A DNA stretch of 64,000 bases from Casuarina equisetifolia (GCA_028551475.1 CM052355.1:20983580-21047579), one strand, 5' to 3'. Shown: positions 36,277 to 49,539, counted from the stretch's first letter. The notes: generated by a model not told the origin, from the letters alone. Made by a program: numbers and translations.

Positions 36277-39200
36277 TGGTATCCAGAGCTTTCGGCCACC
36301 GCCAAATCGATCCTAACCCATATTTTTTTTTCTGATGGCCTCTACGTAGAATGATTTCGTTCCCACCCAAACCGCTATCCCTGCTCAATCCGGAAATATC
36401 ACCATTCCGACCTCCTCTGTCAAACTCGAAGGTCTAAATTATTTGGTGTGGAAAGCCCGTATTCTTCCATATCTTCGGGCCACTGAATTGCTGCCCATCG
36501 TGGATGGGTCTATTCTCCAACCGCCCCAATTCACTACCACCGCCGATGATGAAGGCTCCATCATTCAAGTTGCTAACTCGACTTATCTTGAGTGGCTGAA
36601 ACGCGATCAAACCGCCCTCGGTTTGCTTCTCAGCACTTGCTCCGATGCCATTGTCAGCCAACTGACGAAACAAACCACATCCAATGAAGTTTGGAAGGCT
36701 CTTGCGGCGGAATTTGCCGCTCAGAGTACTGCAAAGGCCTCTAGCCTCCGTCTACGGCTTCAGGCAATCACGAAGGGTCACCGCTCAGTCTCTGAGTTTC
36801 TCCAGGAAATCAACTCCCTGGTTGATGAACTCGGTGGTGTGGGTGAGGTCATTTCCGACAATGAATACCTTACCCACCTATTCCGTGGACTCGGCGCCCC
36901 CTACGCACCGCTCGCAACCACCATCTCTGTCCATACTCGGACTTCAGGCCTTACCAGAGAAGATCTTTGGGGTCTTCTTCTCACTCAGGAGGCTCAATTA
37001 GAGCTCGCGGAGCAATCTCGTGCTCCACCGGTGGCTTTCTCCATGGCCCACAATCCGTCGGCTCGCCCTCGGGTTGTGGTTCAGACCCAAACCCGTACCC
37101 AGGTTCAGCGGAGAACTGCTCCTGCCGGAGACAATCAACCTTTTCCACCACCTACTGGAGGTCACTTCACCACTGACGGTAATAATCGCCGTCGTCCCCG
37201 GTGCCAGATCTGTCGACGAACTGGTCACTGGGCCACCACCTGTCGGGCCCGCTACAACCAGCCCACACAGAATGCCGGCCTGACTTACCAGGCCCTCAGT
37301 CTGGCCCAATCCGTTCACAACGGATCCAATGGAGCCCACTCTACCCTCAATTCAGAGGCCCAATCTAAAGTGGACTGGTACCCCGATTTTGGGGCAACCA
37401 ACCACGTGACGCCCGAGACCATGGGCTTGGACCACCTGTTGCCCTACCAAGGTGAAAATGAAGTCACCGTAGGTGATGGAATGGGCCTTCCCATCACCCA
37501 CACAGGTAATTTTCCCAATCCCATGAATTTAAATATTTCTAACGTTTTAGTTGTACCAAAAATTTCAAAAAATTTACTTTCTGTTTCACAATTTACCAGG
37601 GATAATAATTGTGCCTTCATTTTTTACCCTAACTTTTGTATGGTACAGCATCTCCCTACGGGCCGGACTCTACTACAAGGTCCACTTAAAGATGGACTCT
37701 ACCGCCTTCAACCCAATAAATTGGTGCACGGGCCCTCTGTATTTAATATTAATTTAAATATTAATGGCATCAACGGTTAGGGCATGCCTCTCTACCTATT
37801 GTATCCAAAGTGCTCCAACATAATAAAATAAAGTTTGAAGGTTCTATTTATAAACTTTGTGATGCTTGCCAAATTAGCAAAAGTAAGAAACATCCACATC
37901 CCCCAACACATAATCTCTCTCGGGGCCCACTTGAATTAATTCATTTTGATATTTGGGGACCTGCCCCAATACTATCCACTTCAGGCAATAAATATTATAT
38001 TGCCTTTATTGACGATTATTCCAAATTCACGTGGATCTACAACTTTCAATCGCGCACTCAATTCTTATCCATTTTTGAAAAATTCCGTTCTCTTGTGGAA
38101 AATCAATGCAATTCCAAAATAAAATCCATACAATGTGATGGGGCCTCTGAGTTCACATCTCGAGATTTTACAACTCTTCTATCCAACTTGGGCATTTCCC
38201 AACGCTTATCAAGTCCTTATGCCCCGTTCCAAAATGGATCGGCTGAGCGTAAACATAGACATATAGTTGAAACAGGCCTCTCTCTCCTTAATCAGGCCCA
38301 TGTTCCTCTTTGTTATTGGGATCTTGCCTTTGAAACTGCGGTCCACATCATTAATAGGCTTCCAAGCCCTGTCATTCAAAACAAATCTCCTTGGGATTTA
38401 ATTTTCCATGAACCCCCTCCTATCCTTCACTTACGGGTTTTTGGCTGTCTTGCTTATCCCTATTTACGACCTTATAATAAACATAAATTACAACCCCGAT
38501 CTCGACCATGTGTCTTTATGGGTTATCCTCCAGGCTACAAAGGTTATCGATGTCTCTGCCTTAAGACAAATAAATATTTTATTGTAGCCGATGCAAATTT
38601 TGATGAATCCCAATTTCCATTCATGAATTTTATTGAATCAAGGCGCCCCTCAAGTGCCTCATATATCCCGTTACAAATATCAATACCCAATAACTCTAGG
38701 CCCCAGGTTCCACGCATAGAACCTCATTCATTCCTCCCCACGGCCTCCTTTAATACTTTCATACCATCTCCTCCTCCTCCTCCTCCTTCTACTCATCCTA
38801 TGACAACTAGGTTAAAAGGAGGAACTATTGCCAGAAGAACTTTAACTAGGCAACATACATATGCCTTAACTGCCACCACCAAGGTTCCTAAGGAACCCTC
38901 ATGCTTTACAGAGGCTTCTTCCTCTCCTGAATGGCGAAAATCAATGGCCGAAGAATATATTGCATTAATCAAAAATCAAACATGGGAACTCGTACCCCCT
39001 TCTGCGAAGATTATCCCCATTGGTTGCAAATGGGTCTATAAAATCAAACTTCGCTCTGATGGCACCCTTGAACGATACAAAGCTTGCTTAGTAGTGAAAG
39101 GTTTTCATCAATGTCCAGGTATAGACTATACTGAGACGTTTAGTCCCGTTGCCAAACCCGTTACAATTCAAACGTTTCTTTCAATCACATTTAGCAACGG

Positions 39201-40440
39201 ATGGAACATTCGTCAACTTGATGTCAAGAATGCTTTCTTAAACGGTCATCTTGATGAACAAGTATTTATGCAACAACCCCAGGGTTTTAAAGATCCTACT
39301 CACCCTTACTATGTTTGTCGCTTAAAGCGCTCCCTCTATGGATTAAAACAGGCTCCCCGTGCGTGGAATCACCGCCTTACATAATTTAGATTAAAAATCG
39401 GTTTCTCCCTTTCTAAAGCCGACTCTTCCTTATTTTTTCTTCATACTGCCACCTATAGTGTCTTTATTCTCGTCTATGTTGACGATATATTATTTACTGG
39501 CAGTCCCGATGCTCTTCTTCATCATATTTTGGAGCAACTTCAACGGGAATTTGATATCAAAGATCTTGGTGATCTTCACTACTTCCTTGGCATCGAGGCT
39601 TTACCAACAAAAAATGGCCTTATTCTTCATCAAGCCAAATTTGCTCAAGATATTCTTCAACGAGCAAACATGGGAAACGCCCGTGCTACATCTACTCCCT
39701 GCACCACTGGTTCTCCCCCATCAATTAATGATGGGGAACCCTTTCCTGACCCTACTCACTATCGTAGTATTATTGGTGCCCTTCAATACCTCACACTCAC
39801 ACTTCCAGACATTGCTTATGCTGTCAATATTGCATGTCAATACATGCATGCTCCTACGACAATTCATTGGACCTTTGTCAAACGCATTCTCCGTTTTCTA
39901 ACGGACACCACTCAATATGGCATCCATATTACAAAATCTTCTACCAACCAACTCCATGCTTATTCTAATGCTGGCTGGGCTGGGGATTGTGATGATCAAA
40001 AATCTACTAGTGGATTTTGTATTTATTTAGGTTCCAATCTTATTTCCTGGTGTTCTCGCAAACAGAAAACCGTTGCTCGATCAAGCACTGAAGCAGAATT
40101 CAAAAGTCTTGCTGATACTACTGCCGAGCTCATCTGGATTGAGGCTCTTCTTCGTGATTTTGGCCAAACCACACCTACATCCCCTACCTTATGGTGTGAT
40201 AACTTATCAGCTTTATACCTCTCCACTAATCCTGTTTTTCATGCTCGTACTAAACATGTAGAAATTGATTTTCATTTTATTCGTGAGCGTATCAAAAATC
40301 ATTAATTACATGTTCAGTTCATTTCTTCAGTGGATCAACCCGCTGATATTTTTTACAAAAGGCCTTTCTTCATCACGTTTTGCTACTCTCCAAACCAAGC
40401 TGACGGTTCAATGTGACCCATCTGCTTGCGGGGGGAGGGG

Positions 40441-40975
40441 TATTAAAACCCACATTACCGTGCCACGTACACCTGGCCATGACAGCACCTCTCACTCCCA
40501 GAGTACAACACGTGGCTGCACTAACCACGTCAGCCTTGAATTGTAAACATCGCGACCATCGCGATTCCTCAGCACCGCACCGTCTCCCTCACCGAAAAGT
40601 TCGAGAAGCTCCAAATGCATCTGGCTGGAATTCAGTCACCGGAAAAGTTTCCTTTTCGAGCACAGAGACAATCGATCATCACCAAAACACAAGATCAGGA
40701 AATCAGATCAAGTCATCAATCACGGCAATATTGCGTTTGGGAAAAATCCCAAAATTGTCCAAGATCTTCTTCAATTTGAATTCATTTCGTAGATATGTAA
40801 CTTAAATCAAATTGTCTTACGATTTTTCTTTCCTATTATTTACTAGTCTATAAATTAGAATTCCTTGTACAGTTTAATCTATTGAAATCATTTCAACAAT
40901 TTGCAAGCTTACGTTTTGTGTTCTTGTGATATTCTTGAGAAAAATAAGAATTATTCCAATTCTTGTTCTTCAATT
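40441..40975 (+). repeat. 3' LTR of the copia element
   Basis: 535 bp, same ends as the 5' LTR. It is preceded by the polypurine tract and followed by CTTCT at 40976-40980. It differs from the 5' LTR by about 11 transitions. Confidence 0.92.
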
Positions 40976-41038
40976 CTTCTTACCATTAACCACGAGGATC
41001 AATGATGCCCAGAACTATAGAACAAATGTGCTTCCAAG

Positions 41039-44000
41039 TATTTGTTGAAAACAATAAAAAGTAGTAGCCACATCAGCAACATTTCAGCAATAGATTGTAG
41101 AAGAAGACCGAAACACGTGGATGCCTCTGTGTGTTTTTTAACACAAGCGCATGTAGGCCACACGACTGCTATGCATGTTCTAACACAGGCGCGTGTAGCC
41201 CATGCGTGACACCACTATAAGCACCAAATGCCCAACGCAAAGAAGGGAGTTTACAACATGCACTTCGTCTTCAACCTCTAGCCCAAGCTCGTTTTCTCTC
41301 TCCTTCAATTTTGAATGTTCTAGTAAACATTTTAAGGCAATTTAAGAGGGATTTAACTTAGAATAGAATGGCCAAGTGATTGAATAAGAAAATTGAAAGA
41401 ATCATCAACTCCAGTAATGAAATTTTAGCTTAAAACCTTTAGATAGTTTAGGGCTTTTATGTCCAATGTTTTCAAAATAAATTTGCATCAATTCTTTATA
41501 ATTATGAGTTGATTTATGTTCAATTTTTAGTCAATATTAAAAGGTGATATGATTATACTCTCAATTCATCTAGAAATATAAGTAATCTTCTTATTATTCT
41601 TTATATTGTTCTTTATGTTTTTATTTTCTCATATTCTTATTCTCCAAATGAATTTTCACAATATTTCATAGAATTCTTGCTTTAACTTAGTATTAGGATC
41701 ATTGAGTCTTATCATAATCATTTGGTGAGATAGATGTGTAGTGCCAGAATTAAGAAAACAATCAATTTTAGTGGAGGCTTGGAAAGATAGTTGTTATTGT
41801 TGATCCTTCTTAAAAATATTAGCTTAAATATTTTATGGGCCTTGGAAGCCAATATTAAGGCTAGAGTTTGAACTAGCATACTTGTAGTGACATTGATAGG
41901 TTGTATATCTTAGTTTGCAATGGATATGATATATAACATTATGCTAAGGTTTGTTGCTATAATGAGCATTAGGATTCTACACCAACATTAAAGGCAATAT
42001 GCATCCTTGATTGGTTGTATTATTTGAGTGCCTTCCTAGATTGCAAGTAGATTTGGAAGGATGACATGTGTGTATAAATTGCAATTACAATGGCAAAAGG
42101 CATAGAAAGGGTCCCAAGACCTTGGAAAACATGAGTTAAGTACTTATTTTTCAAGATGCTCTCACCCATAAGTGAAAGTTGTTTAGTAATACTATCTAAC
42201 TTTTCAATAAACTTAGTCACCATTTGGTGACCTTTGGTTGCCATCTAAAGATGTACTCAAAGAGCAAAAACATAAGCAGAATTGTGGGCCACAAACTTAT
42301 ATGATAGGGTTATTGTAGTTTAGATGAGGTTTTGCACTTTCAAGTAGTGGCCACAATTGTGTCATTACAAGTGCTTAAAATCCAACCTCATGCATTCTAA
42401 TATCTAATTTTTCAATCTTGATAGGTTAGATTAGAATTGTTAGTGAACCAGTCCCACATCGGTGAGGCGCTTGGGTATACTGCACCTTATTAGTGTGTGC
42501 TGGCCCTTCTAAGATTGCCCTGTTCAAGGTTTTCTCGTGGGCCTTTGTTTCTAACATGGAATCAAAGCCTTGGGTCTTGCCTGCCTAATGTGGCTTTTTC
42601 TGGACTTGATCCCCCTCTCTATGGGAAAGCCCAACTTGTGGGACTGCCGAGGAGTGTTAGTGAACCTAGTCCCACATCGGTGAGGCGCTTGGGTATATTG
42701 CACCTTATTAGTGTGCACTGGCCCCCTCTAAGATTGCCTTGTTCAAGGTTTTCTCATGGGCTTTCATTTCTAACAAGAATCATGAGTGGTGGGCCTTCGC
42801 TCATTAGTATTGTTGATGAACTTGTCTAGACAAGGGAATGATTTCTCAAGAACATCAAGTAACCCATTAGCTTAAAGGAAAGGCTCAGTTCAAGCTTTCC
42901 AAACAAGAAAATTAGGACCTTCTAGACTTACCTATGGTTGAAATAGAGCTTGAGATTGGTAGTGGGAAAGCATAAGTAGTAGTATGAACATTCGTGGTAG
43001 AGGAAGCCATTGCAATTTTAGCAAAACTTGGATCGAAACAAGGGGCTTTCATCAAAAAGCTAAATTGATGCCTTAAGGGTTTGTTGACTTTACAAAACTA
43101 GAATTTTTTTGTCATTTAAAATGAACCTTATATGAATTAAAACAAGCTTTACAAGTATGGAATCATTAACTCAATCAATCCTTTCAACATATTGGGCTCA
43201 TAATTACCAAAGCAAACTCTTCATTATTTATATTATATACAAAAACATATAATGTATTTCTCCTTATGTATGTTGATGATATTATTTTTATAGGAAGTCT
43301 TATATCACCAATGTCAAAGATCCTTGAATAACTTAAAACTAAATTTTATATCAAGGATTTAGGAAACTTAAATTCTTTTTTTAGGAATTGAAACCAAATA
43401 TTCTTTTAATGATCTTTTTCTTTATCAAGCAAAATTTACTCATGAAATAATTTATCAAGCCAGAATGAGTAAAGCTCAAGGGGTATCTACATTGTGTACA
43501 ATAATTCATCCATCATCCATAAATATGGTGAACCATACTTAGATCCCATAACTACCATAATATTGTTAGATCTTTTTAATATTTAACACTCATATGACCT
43601 AATATTTCATATGCTACCAACACCACATGTCAATGCATGCATGCCTTACTCTTACTTATTAGACATTTGTAAAGTGTATTTTATGATTTTTGATAGAAAC
43701 ACTAAGATATGAAATTCAGATAAAAAAAAAAAACCAATAACCTCCATGCACATTTTGATATTGGATGGGTTGGCAATTGTAATGATTGTAAATCAACTAG
43801 AGGATTTTGTATTTTTCTTGGAATAAATATCATTTCTTAGGATTCTAGAAAATAAAATACTATTGCTTTCTCTAGTATAAAGGCTGAACTAAAATTTCTT
43901 ATTGATATTACTGCAGAACTTATTTGGATAGAAGCTCTATTACAAGATGTACATGTTTTACAATCTAATCCTTACGCATTTTGCTATGGTAATTTATCAA

Positions 44001-44460
44001 CACTAATCTCACAACTAATCCTATTTTCCATGTAAGAAAAAAAATGTAAAAATTGATTTTTACTTTATTCGTAAGAGAATCAAGACAAAGAAGCTTTTGT
44101 ACATTTCATTTCTTTTGTTGAAACAACTAACATCTTCATAAAAGGTCTTTCCTCCATTCAATTCCAACTGCTTTAGAATAAGCTTAAAGTATAGAATGAC
44201 ATATTTGCTTAGGGGATATTAAAACAAATAAAAGGTATAACCCACATCAATGCTATGTTAGCAAAACATGGCAAAAGAAGACAAGAACATGTGGATGCTT
44301 GTTATGTGTTTTTTTAACATAGGCACATGTAGTCTACATTCTTATAGTGTATGTTCTAAAATAGGTATGTGTAGCCCACTTGCAATACCACCAAAGCACC
44401 TAATGCCAAGCACAAAGATGAGCGTGTGCACATGTATTACACATAAACTCCATTTTTAAC
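41039..44460 (+). mobile_element. Old, rearranged Ty1/copia element
   Basis: Two direct LTR-like segments, starting near 41039 and at 44217, share a stretch of about 200 bp (ACACGTGGATGC against ACATGTGGATGC, GTGTAGCCCA). Between them, plus-strand copia reverse transcriptase (MYVDDIIFIGS, near 43.26 kb) and RNase H (STRGFCIFLG, near 43.8 kb) lead to a purine tract at about 44.21 kb. Copia gag (IEKLDSITKQLSLMGESILK) lies near 42.0-43.0 kb on the minus strand, so the interior is rearranged or made of two insertions. It is heavily decayed with many breaks. A TRIM sits inside the gag part. The 3' LTR similarity fades beyond about 44.46 kb. Confidence 0.65.
42438..42775 (+). mobile_element. Complete TRIM (terminal-repeat retrotransposon in miniature)
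   Basis: A 338-bp element with direct terminal repeats of 119 bp (42438-42556) and 121 bp (42655-42775), each starting TGTTAGTGAACC and ending TTTCTAACA. A tRNA-Met-type primer site follows the first repeat (TGGAATCAAAGCC, 42557-42569). A purine-rich tract (about 42638-42654) precedes the second, and the 98-bp interior has no coding sequence. The flanks are a perfect 5-bp duplication, AGAAT at 42433-42437 and 42776-42780. It looks structurally whole; TRIMs depend on other elements for movement. It is inserted in the gag part of the surrounding old copia element. Confidence 0.95.
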
Positions 44461-47000
44461 ATTTGGGAATGTCAATTAGGAACATGCATGATACATATAG
44501 CCTCTAATGAATGGACTCTCTTAGTTTCCTTCCCAACTTAATCTAATTGAGGTCATTTTGACCTACGACACACAATCTTAAGTATCATCATTTTAAGGAT
44601 CTATTATGTTAATTTTTTTATAATAACTCCGCCATAAGTTTTCTCTACAACCTTTATAAATCAACCCTACAAGGGCCAACAACTAACTATGTTATTAATC
44701 ATATAAAAGTTACAACATACTTAAGTTGACTTAAATGTTGCTCAAGCATTTAGAAATCCATGGATGTTCATGAATTTTCAAATACCTTTGCTTAAGAACA
44801 GATAGAAAATTGAACAAACTCTCATGAGCTTGATATACTATATTCTTTTCTAACTTCAATCCCAAGGCTAATGCATATAGCATAACAAACCACCAAGGCC
44901 TAGAACCACCCATATTGAAGTTATCATCATTGAGTAGAATATTACATCACTTTAAGCACCTGCCATTAGTGTTGTAGCCTTCAACATAAGGCACTCACAC
45001 CATCATAACCTCCCCTTCATGACAAACTCACACCAAGCAATACCTCATGCTAATATAATGCCCCCCCTTATATCCCCTAAATTGTAAAGTGAACAAGGAT
45101 TGGTTTTCTCCTTTTATAGAAAATCTATGATAGCTTTTAGAGAAGTCATACTATATGACAAACCAATCCCATTTATATCATATATTAAACACAATAATCT
45201 CTACTCATTTGTCAATTCCCTTTCATCTCTGGGTTCATATAAGGATCACTCAATAAGCAATATATTTCCTTTAAAAAAGACCAGCCATTTCTTCATTGAA
45301 CAAATAATTCTCATAATTAACTCCCATTTCCAAAAGACATATTATGTTCTTTTCACTTTTAGGTCTCATTTACCCCAAATTAAGACATAAATGTATGCCT
45401 CACACCTATGTCAAATAATTAGTCCATCCATAAGGATTCCAGAGGTGAGAAAATCAATATACCTACAATATTCACTTCCTAAACATGTGTAGCATTACTC
45501 AATAGTTTTTTTATCAAGACAAATTCCTTTGCCTTGGTTCATATGGATATTTGAGACCATGATTGAATTTTAAATTAAAATGGTGCATGATATTTTCCTA
45601 ACTACTATTAATGATCTTTCTTGAACCATAGACGTTTTCATGCAATTTAGAAGTCAAGACTTCAAACATATTAAAAAATTTGTTGCCATGATCACACTCA
45701 GTTTGGCTTAATTGAAATTAAGTGTCTTGATAATGTAGAAAACCTTTTTTCCCCCTCCTTTTTAAATATGGTTATGCCTTTTTTTTTTCAAATTTTTGAT
45801 AAATATTTGTGACACTTCTTATGTTTACAAAAGAATGGAGTTAAGAAGTGAAAATATAGAGATATTCTTGAGATGTTTTAGGCATTAGAATTTCAAGCTC
45901 ATATTCGTAAGTGAATTTGAGGAAAGTACACCCTCATTTCAAGAATCATAAAATTTATTCTTTTCTCACATCTTAGATGGTCAATGTCCTTTTGGGATAA
46001 CGTAAAGAAAATTCTCCAAGTCAAAGCACTCTTTTTTTTTTTTACTATTTATATTATGTCACTACTTTTTGCATAAAAGTCATAAAAAATCCAAGGAAAA
46101 GCCTAGAGAAAGGCCAAAAGTATGTCCAAACTAAAGTAAGAAGACCCCACTATTGTTCTAGATCAAGATCTAGAAATACGTTGACAACTAATTGCATGCC
46201 ACTATCATATTTTAGGTCCTCAATTAACACACCTAGATTTTCCACTAAGGTTTTGTCTTTTTCCTTAGGCCAAAAAAATTGGGCATAATAGTAACTTTGT
46301 AGCTTAACAAGAAAGAGAATCATTATCCTAAATTTATTCACACCCATCTCACTAGCATTATATATTTGATTCTATGATCATTCCTCTTCAATTGGTTATT
46401 GTAAGGTAATATTGTTTAATCTTCTACAATTCTTTAGTAGCACATAATACCACTAGTTCTAAATGCTCCAATCCAAATAATATAATTAGAAATGGTAGAA
46501 GGAAAAAAGAAAACACATTTAGATGAAGAAAATAGGCAAAACATTTGCCTTAGTGTTTTCTAAAATGCTTGGTGCATATGTTCTTTTAGAAATGGTAGAT
46601 CTCTTATAAGTGATTTACCATGTAAATCTTCTATTATGAAAATTGGCTTGGTCACAATATATGTTATCTTTATAAATGTACAAGGCATGGCTTATTGTGA
46701 TGATTTTTAATTATGGTTATAACTATTGCCTTGGATATTTGTTGAAATGCACCGCATCAAGTAATCTTCATTTCTTTATTTAAATATGGCATCTTGAAGA
46801 GGATTTGAGAATTTAAGTGAAACAAAACCTATGGGGAAGATAAAAGAATAAAAGTGATATCATAATGGCTCTTCTCGATTGATTTGTATTATAATTTATG
46901 TAGTTTTTAATTTAAAAGTAAGTCACAATTATTTTTTAGTATACTTGGATTTGCAAAATTTGGCAAAGTATCCTTGTATGATAAGGCCCTTATAGGATCA
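44460..47000. other. Intergenic, no gene recognised
   Basis: AT-rich sequence with small reading frames on both strands, none with an identifiable domain. Part of the left edge may be the decayed end of the older copia element. Confidence 0.4.
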
Positions 47001-47390
47001 TCAATGATTAGAAATATGAACTATAATGAATGATTAAAGTAACTAAATGAAAGGATTTAGTTATAAAGCTTTTTAAACTTTCTTTCTTAACATGTGTTTA
47101 TTGTATATGGTCTAAACAAAATTGTAGACATTTTCAAAATAAGGTTGTTAAAACACTAATTTTATTGGCTAGAATTAGGAAAGTAATACATGAGAAAATA
47201 TTTCTATTTATGAACATTAAACCATTTAAGGAAAATATTTTGTTGTATTATAATTGGAGAATTCTAAACCTAATTTTCTCTTACATTAATTGTAATAATG
47301 AGGTATGCCTTTAAGCTTTTGTATTTTGTTACTTTTAGATGAATAAACTCACATATTCATCAAGAAAAAAAGGAAAAAAAAAAGGTCCTT
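47000..47390 (+). mobile_element. LINE-like 3' tail with poly(A)
   Basis: The segment ends GATGAATAAACTCACATATTCAT followed by an A-rich run at about 47368-47388. It resembles 49540-49715, which ends GATAAATAAACTCATATTCTC followed by an A-run. The paired stretch (TTCTAA...TTTTCTCTTA...TTTTTGTATTTT) plus poly(A) is typical of plant LINE 3' ends. No coding domain was seen upstream. Confidence 0.5.
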
Positions 47391-47799
47391 TTGGGATGTG
47401 CGTCTTAGAATCTAATTAATTTGCTAGACCTTTCCTTATGGAATAAGTAAAATCCAATAATTCTATTTGATAGAAAAGGTTGTATGGCTTGGAGTTGGAA
47501 AGGCCTTATCAAATTAGAGCCTAATTTTACCTCAGATCTTTATAGGTTTGCCTATTGTTGCAAAACAAAATTACAAGGACCTATAACCAATTAATGAAAA
47601 GATGGATTGATATGATCTAATTTAGACTAGTGGCATCAAGAAATATAATTTGATTGGATATCTAATTTGTCAACATTGACTTTCTATATTAGAGGAAATT
47701 TTATGGTAACTCATTTAGTTAATTCATATTATGATTTTTGTTAGTCTTCGGATGAAAATAGGAATCATTTCTATCATAATCCAAGAAGAATCATGGATG

Positions 47800-49080
47800 T
47801 TGACAGTGGCATTTGGCTAGATAGTTAGGTCAGCAAAAATCTAGCCATTGACAATATATCAAAGAAGCGAAAGGGAGTAAATGATTGACAAGTCTAATAT
47901 AGGCCTGTTTTTGGCAGAACATCAACCGAAAAAGTGGCCAAAATGGTGTTTGGTTGTAGCAATGAGTTAGGCTACAATCGGATCTGGCATGAAGGACATG
48001 CACAAGCAAACATGGAGCGAACATACACCAATGAGTTTCTCTTAGGTATTTTTAACCAATCTTGTTAAGCCTTTCAAGCAATGTTTAATGGTGTTTTTGT
48101 TTTGTGATTCCAAGTTCTAAGGAGGTTAGAAATTAATAAATATTGTTAGTGTTTGGACCTAGTTTTTTTGCATGTAGTGAATTTTTCATTGGTTTAGCAT
48201 TGAAGAGATGGTGTGATATGCCATTAGGGATGATGAAGATGAAATTAAAGCAATATGGCTCTTGGTTGGTTTTGTTTTGTTTTATTTAGTGCTAATTATT
48301 TTACCATAATGGAATTGTGGAAGTTTTTACTAGATTTTATTAGACTTCTTTATATCAAACTGTTATAGTTTTATTGTGTACTCTATTAGGTATTTGGGAT
48401 CTATTAGTCATGTATTTGGCTAGTGGTTAGAGTTCCAATAAAATGTTAATATTTTATGAAGTCAATGTTTACACTTCTAAATGGGGATGGAAGAGGTGTT
48501 CTTCTTATATTACCTTCATTGTTGTCTTTTGATAGTAATAGAGGGATAGACAATTTTGTTTATTATACAATTATCTAGGATCTCTTAGTTATGCATTTGA
48601 TTAAGGCATATGGTTCCAAGGAAAGGCCAATATCTCAAGAGATAGCTATGCTCGTAAATGAGGATTTGAGGAGAAAAGTTTTCTTCATCCAATGCTTCTA
48701 GTATGTTGTCAATTGACAATAACATATAGTAGAGACAAATTTGTATGATATTAGGAGCAAAAGGTAGAAGAAGGAAAATCTCAAGTGATAGTCTCAAATT
48801 ACTAAGATTATAAGATAGAAAAGCAATTTGGGAATCACTATTGACCTTAAGAGTAAAGTTATTTTTTATAAAATTTTGATTCTTTATGAGAGGTAACGCT
48901 GCATATGTGGAGGAGATTGGGATGGTTTTCTCTTTATTTTGGATTCCACACGATTAGATTGGTTGATTGACACTAATATATAAAGTACCTTAATTTTATG
49001 TTTAGTGAGACCTAAGAAATTCAAGGTGTGATAGACTCCAAGGCCAAATTAATATTTTGGTGAAGAGTGAGATAATGATT
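47800..49080 (+). mobile_element. Fragment related to the LARD-like element at 53.4-57.2 kb
   Basis: Long stretches are alignable by eye to 55.3-56.28 kb in the same order. Examples are TAAATGGGGATG...AGAAGTGTTCTTC-type sequence, TTGTCTTTTGA, TATATGTGGAGGA-type sequence and GATTGGTTGA, ending near the AGACCC/AGACTCC-AAGGCC motif. It has no coding capacity and no LTRs were recognised, so this is a partial, decayed copy. Confidence 0.6.
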
Positions 49081-49539
49081 TGAAGATTGCTTACGACATA
49101 GACATTTAAAGATATTTAGGAAGAACTTGATAAAGCTATAGTTAAAGGGGAATTGAGAGATGAGTAAACATTACTATGTAGTTGTTATGCCTAGGATCAC
49201 TTAAATAGTTGATATTATTTTTCTAGTTACTATGCTAATAATCATATAAGTAGTGAGACTCATTTTCATCTTTAATCACTTTATTGTTGAAATGTTCACA
49301 AGAAAGTAGTTTAATTTCATGAGACATTCCCCAATGTGAGCTCATGCTGAGGGAGAACTTAAAATGGTGTGAGTAGTTATAACTAACTATCATAAAATGC
49401 ACCATATGACATTGATAGTTACAAAGTGATGTGATACATTCTCTTTAGTGATCATGAGGACTTGGATATAGGTGATATTGAGTTTTGGTGGTAGTTTATA
49501 TTGCACTACATCAGTGCATGAAATTTGACATTAAATGAG

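Larger units (their letters stand above)
35742..40975 (+). mobile_element. Ty1/copia LTR retrotransposon, nearly full length, broken
   Basis: A plus-strand element of 5234 bp. Identical-length 535-bp LTRs lie at 35742-36276 and 40441-40975. A primer site complementary to tRNA-Met follows at 36277 (TGGTATCCAGAGC), and a polypurine tract (GCGGGGGGAGGGG) precedes the 3' LTR. Both flanks carry the 5-bp duplication CTTCT. Parts in copia order are gag (about 36.4-37.1 kb), a CX2CX4HX4C zinc knuckle (CQICRRTGHWATTC, about 37.2 kb), protease (about 37.4 kb), integrase (about 37.8-38.6 kb), reverse transcriptase (about 38.9-39.7 kb) and RNase H (about 39.95-40.3 kb). The LTRs differ at about 11 of 535 sites, all transitions, so insertion was recent, of the order of one million years on usual plant rates. 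It looks structurally whole but has a few breaks in its coding region. Lineage (Ale/Retrofit-like) is a guess. Confidence 0.95.

Noticed and set aside
42451-42480. A genuine snRNA gene suggested by the USE motif and TATA
   Set aside because: The spacing is wrong for both Pol II and Pol III types, no snRNA sequence follows, and the motif lies in both terminal repeats of a TRIM.
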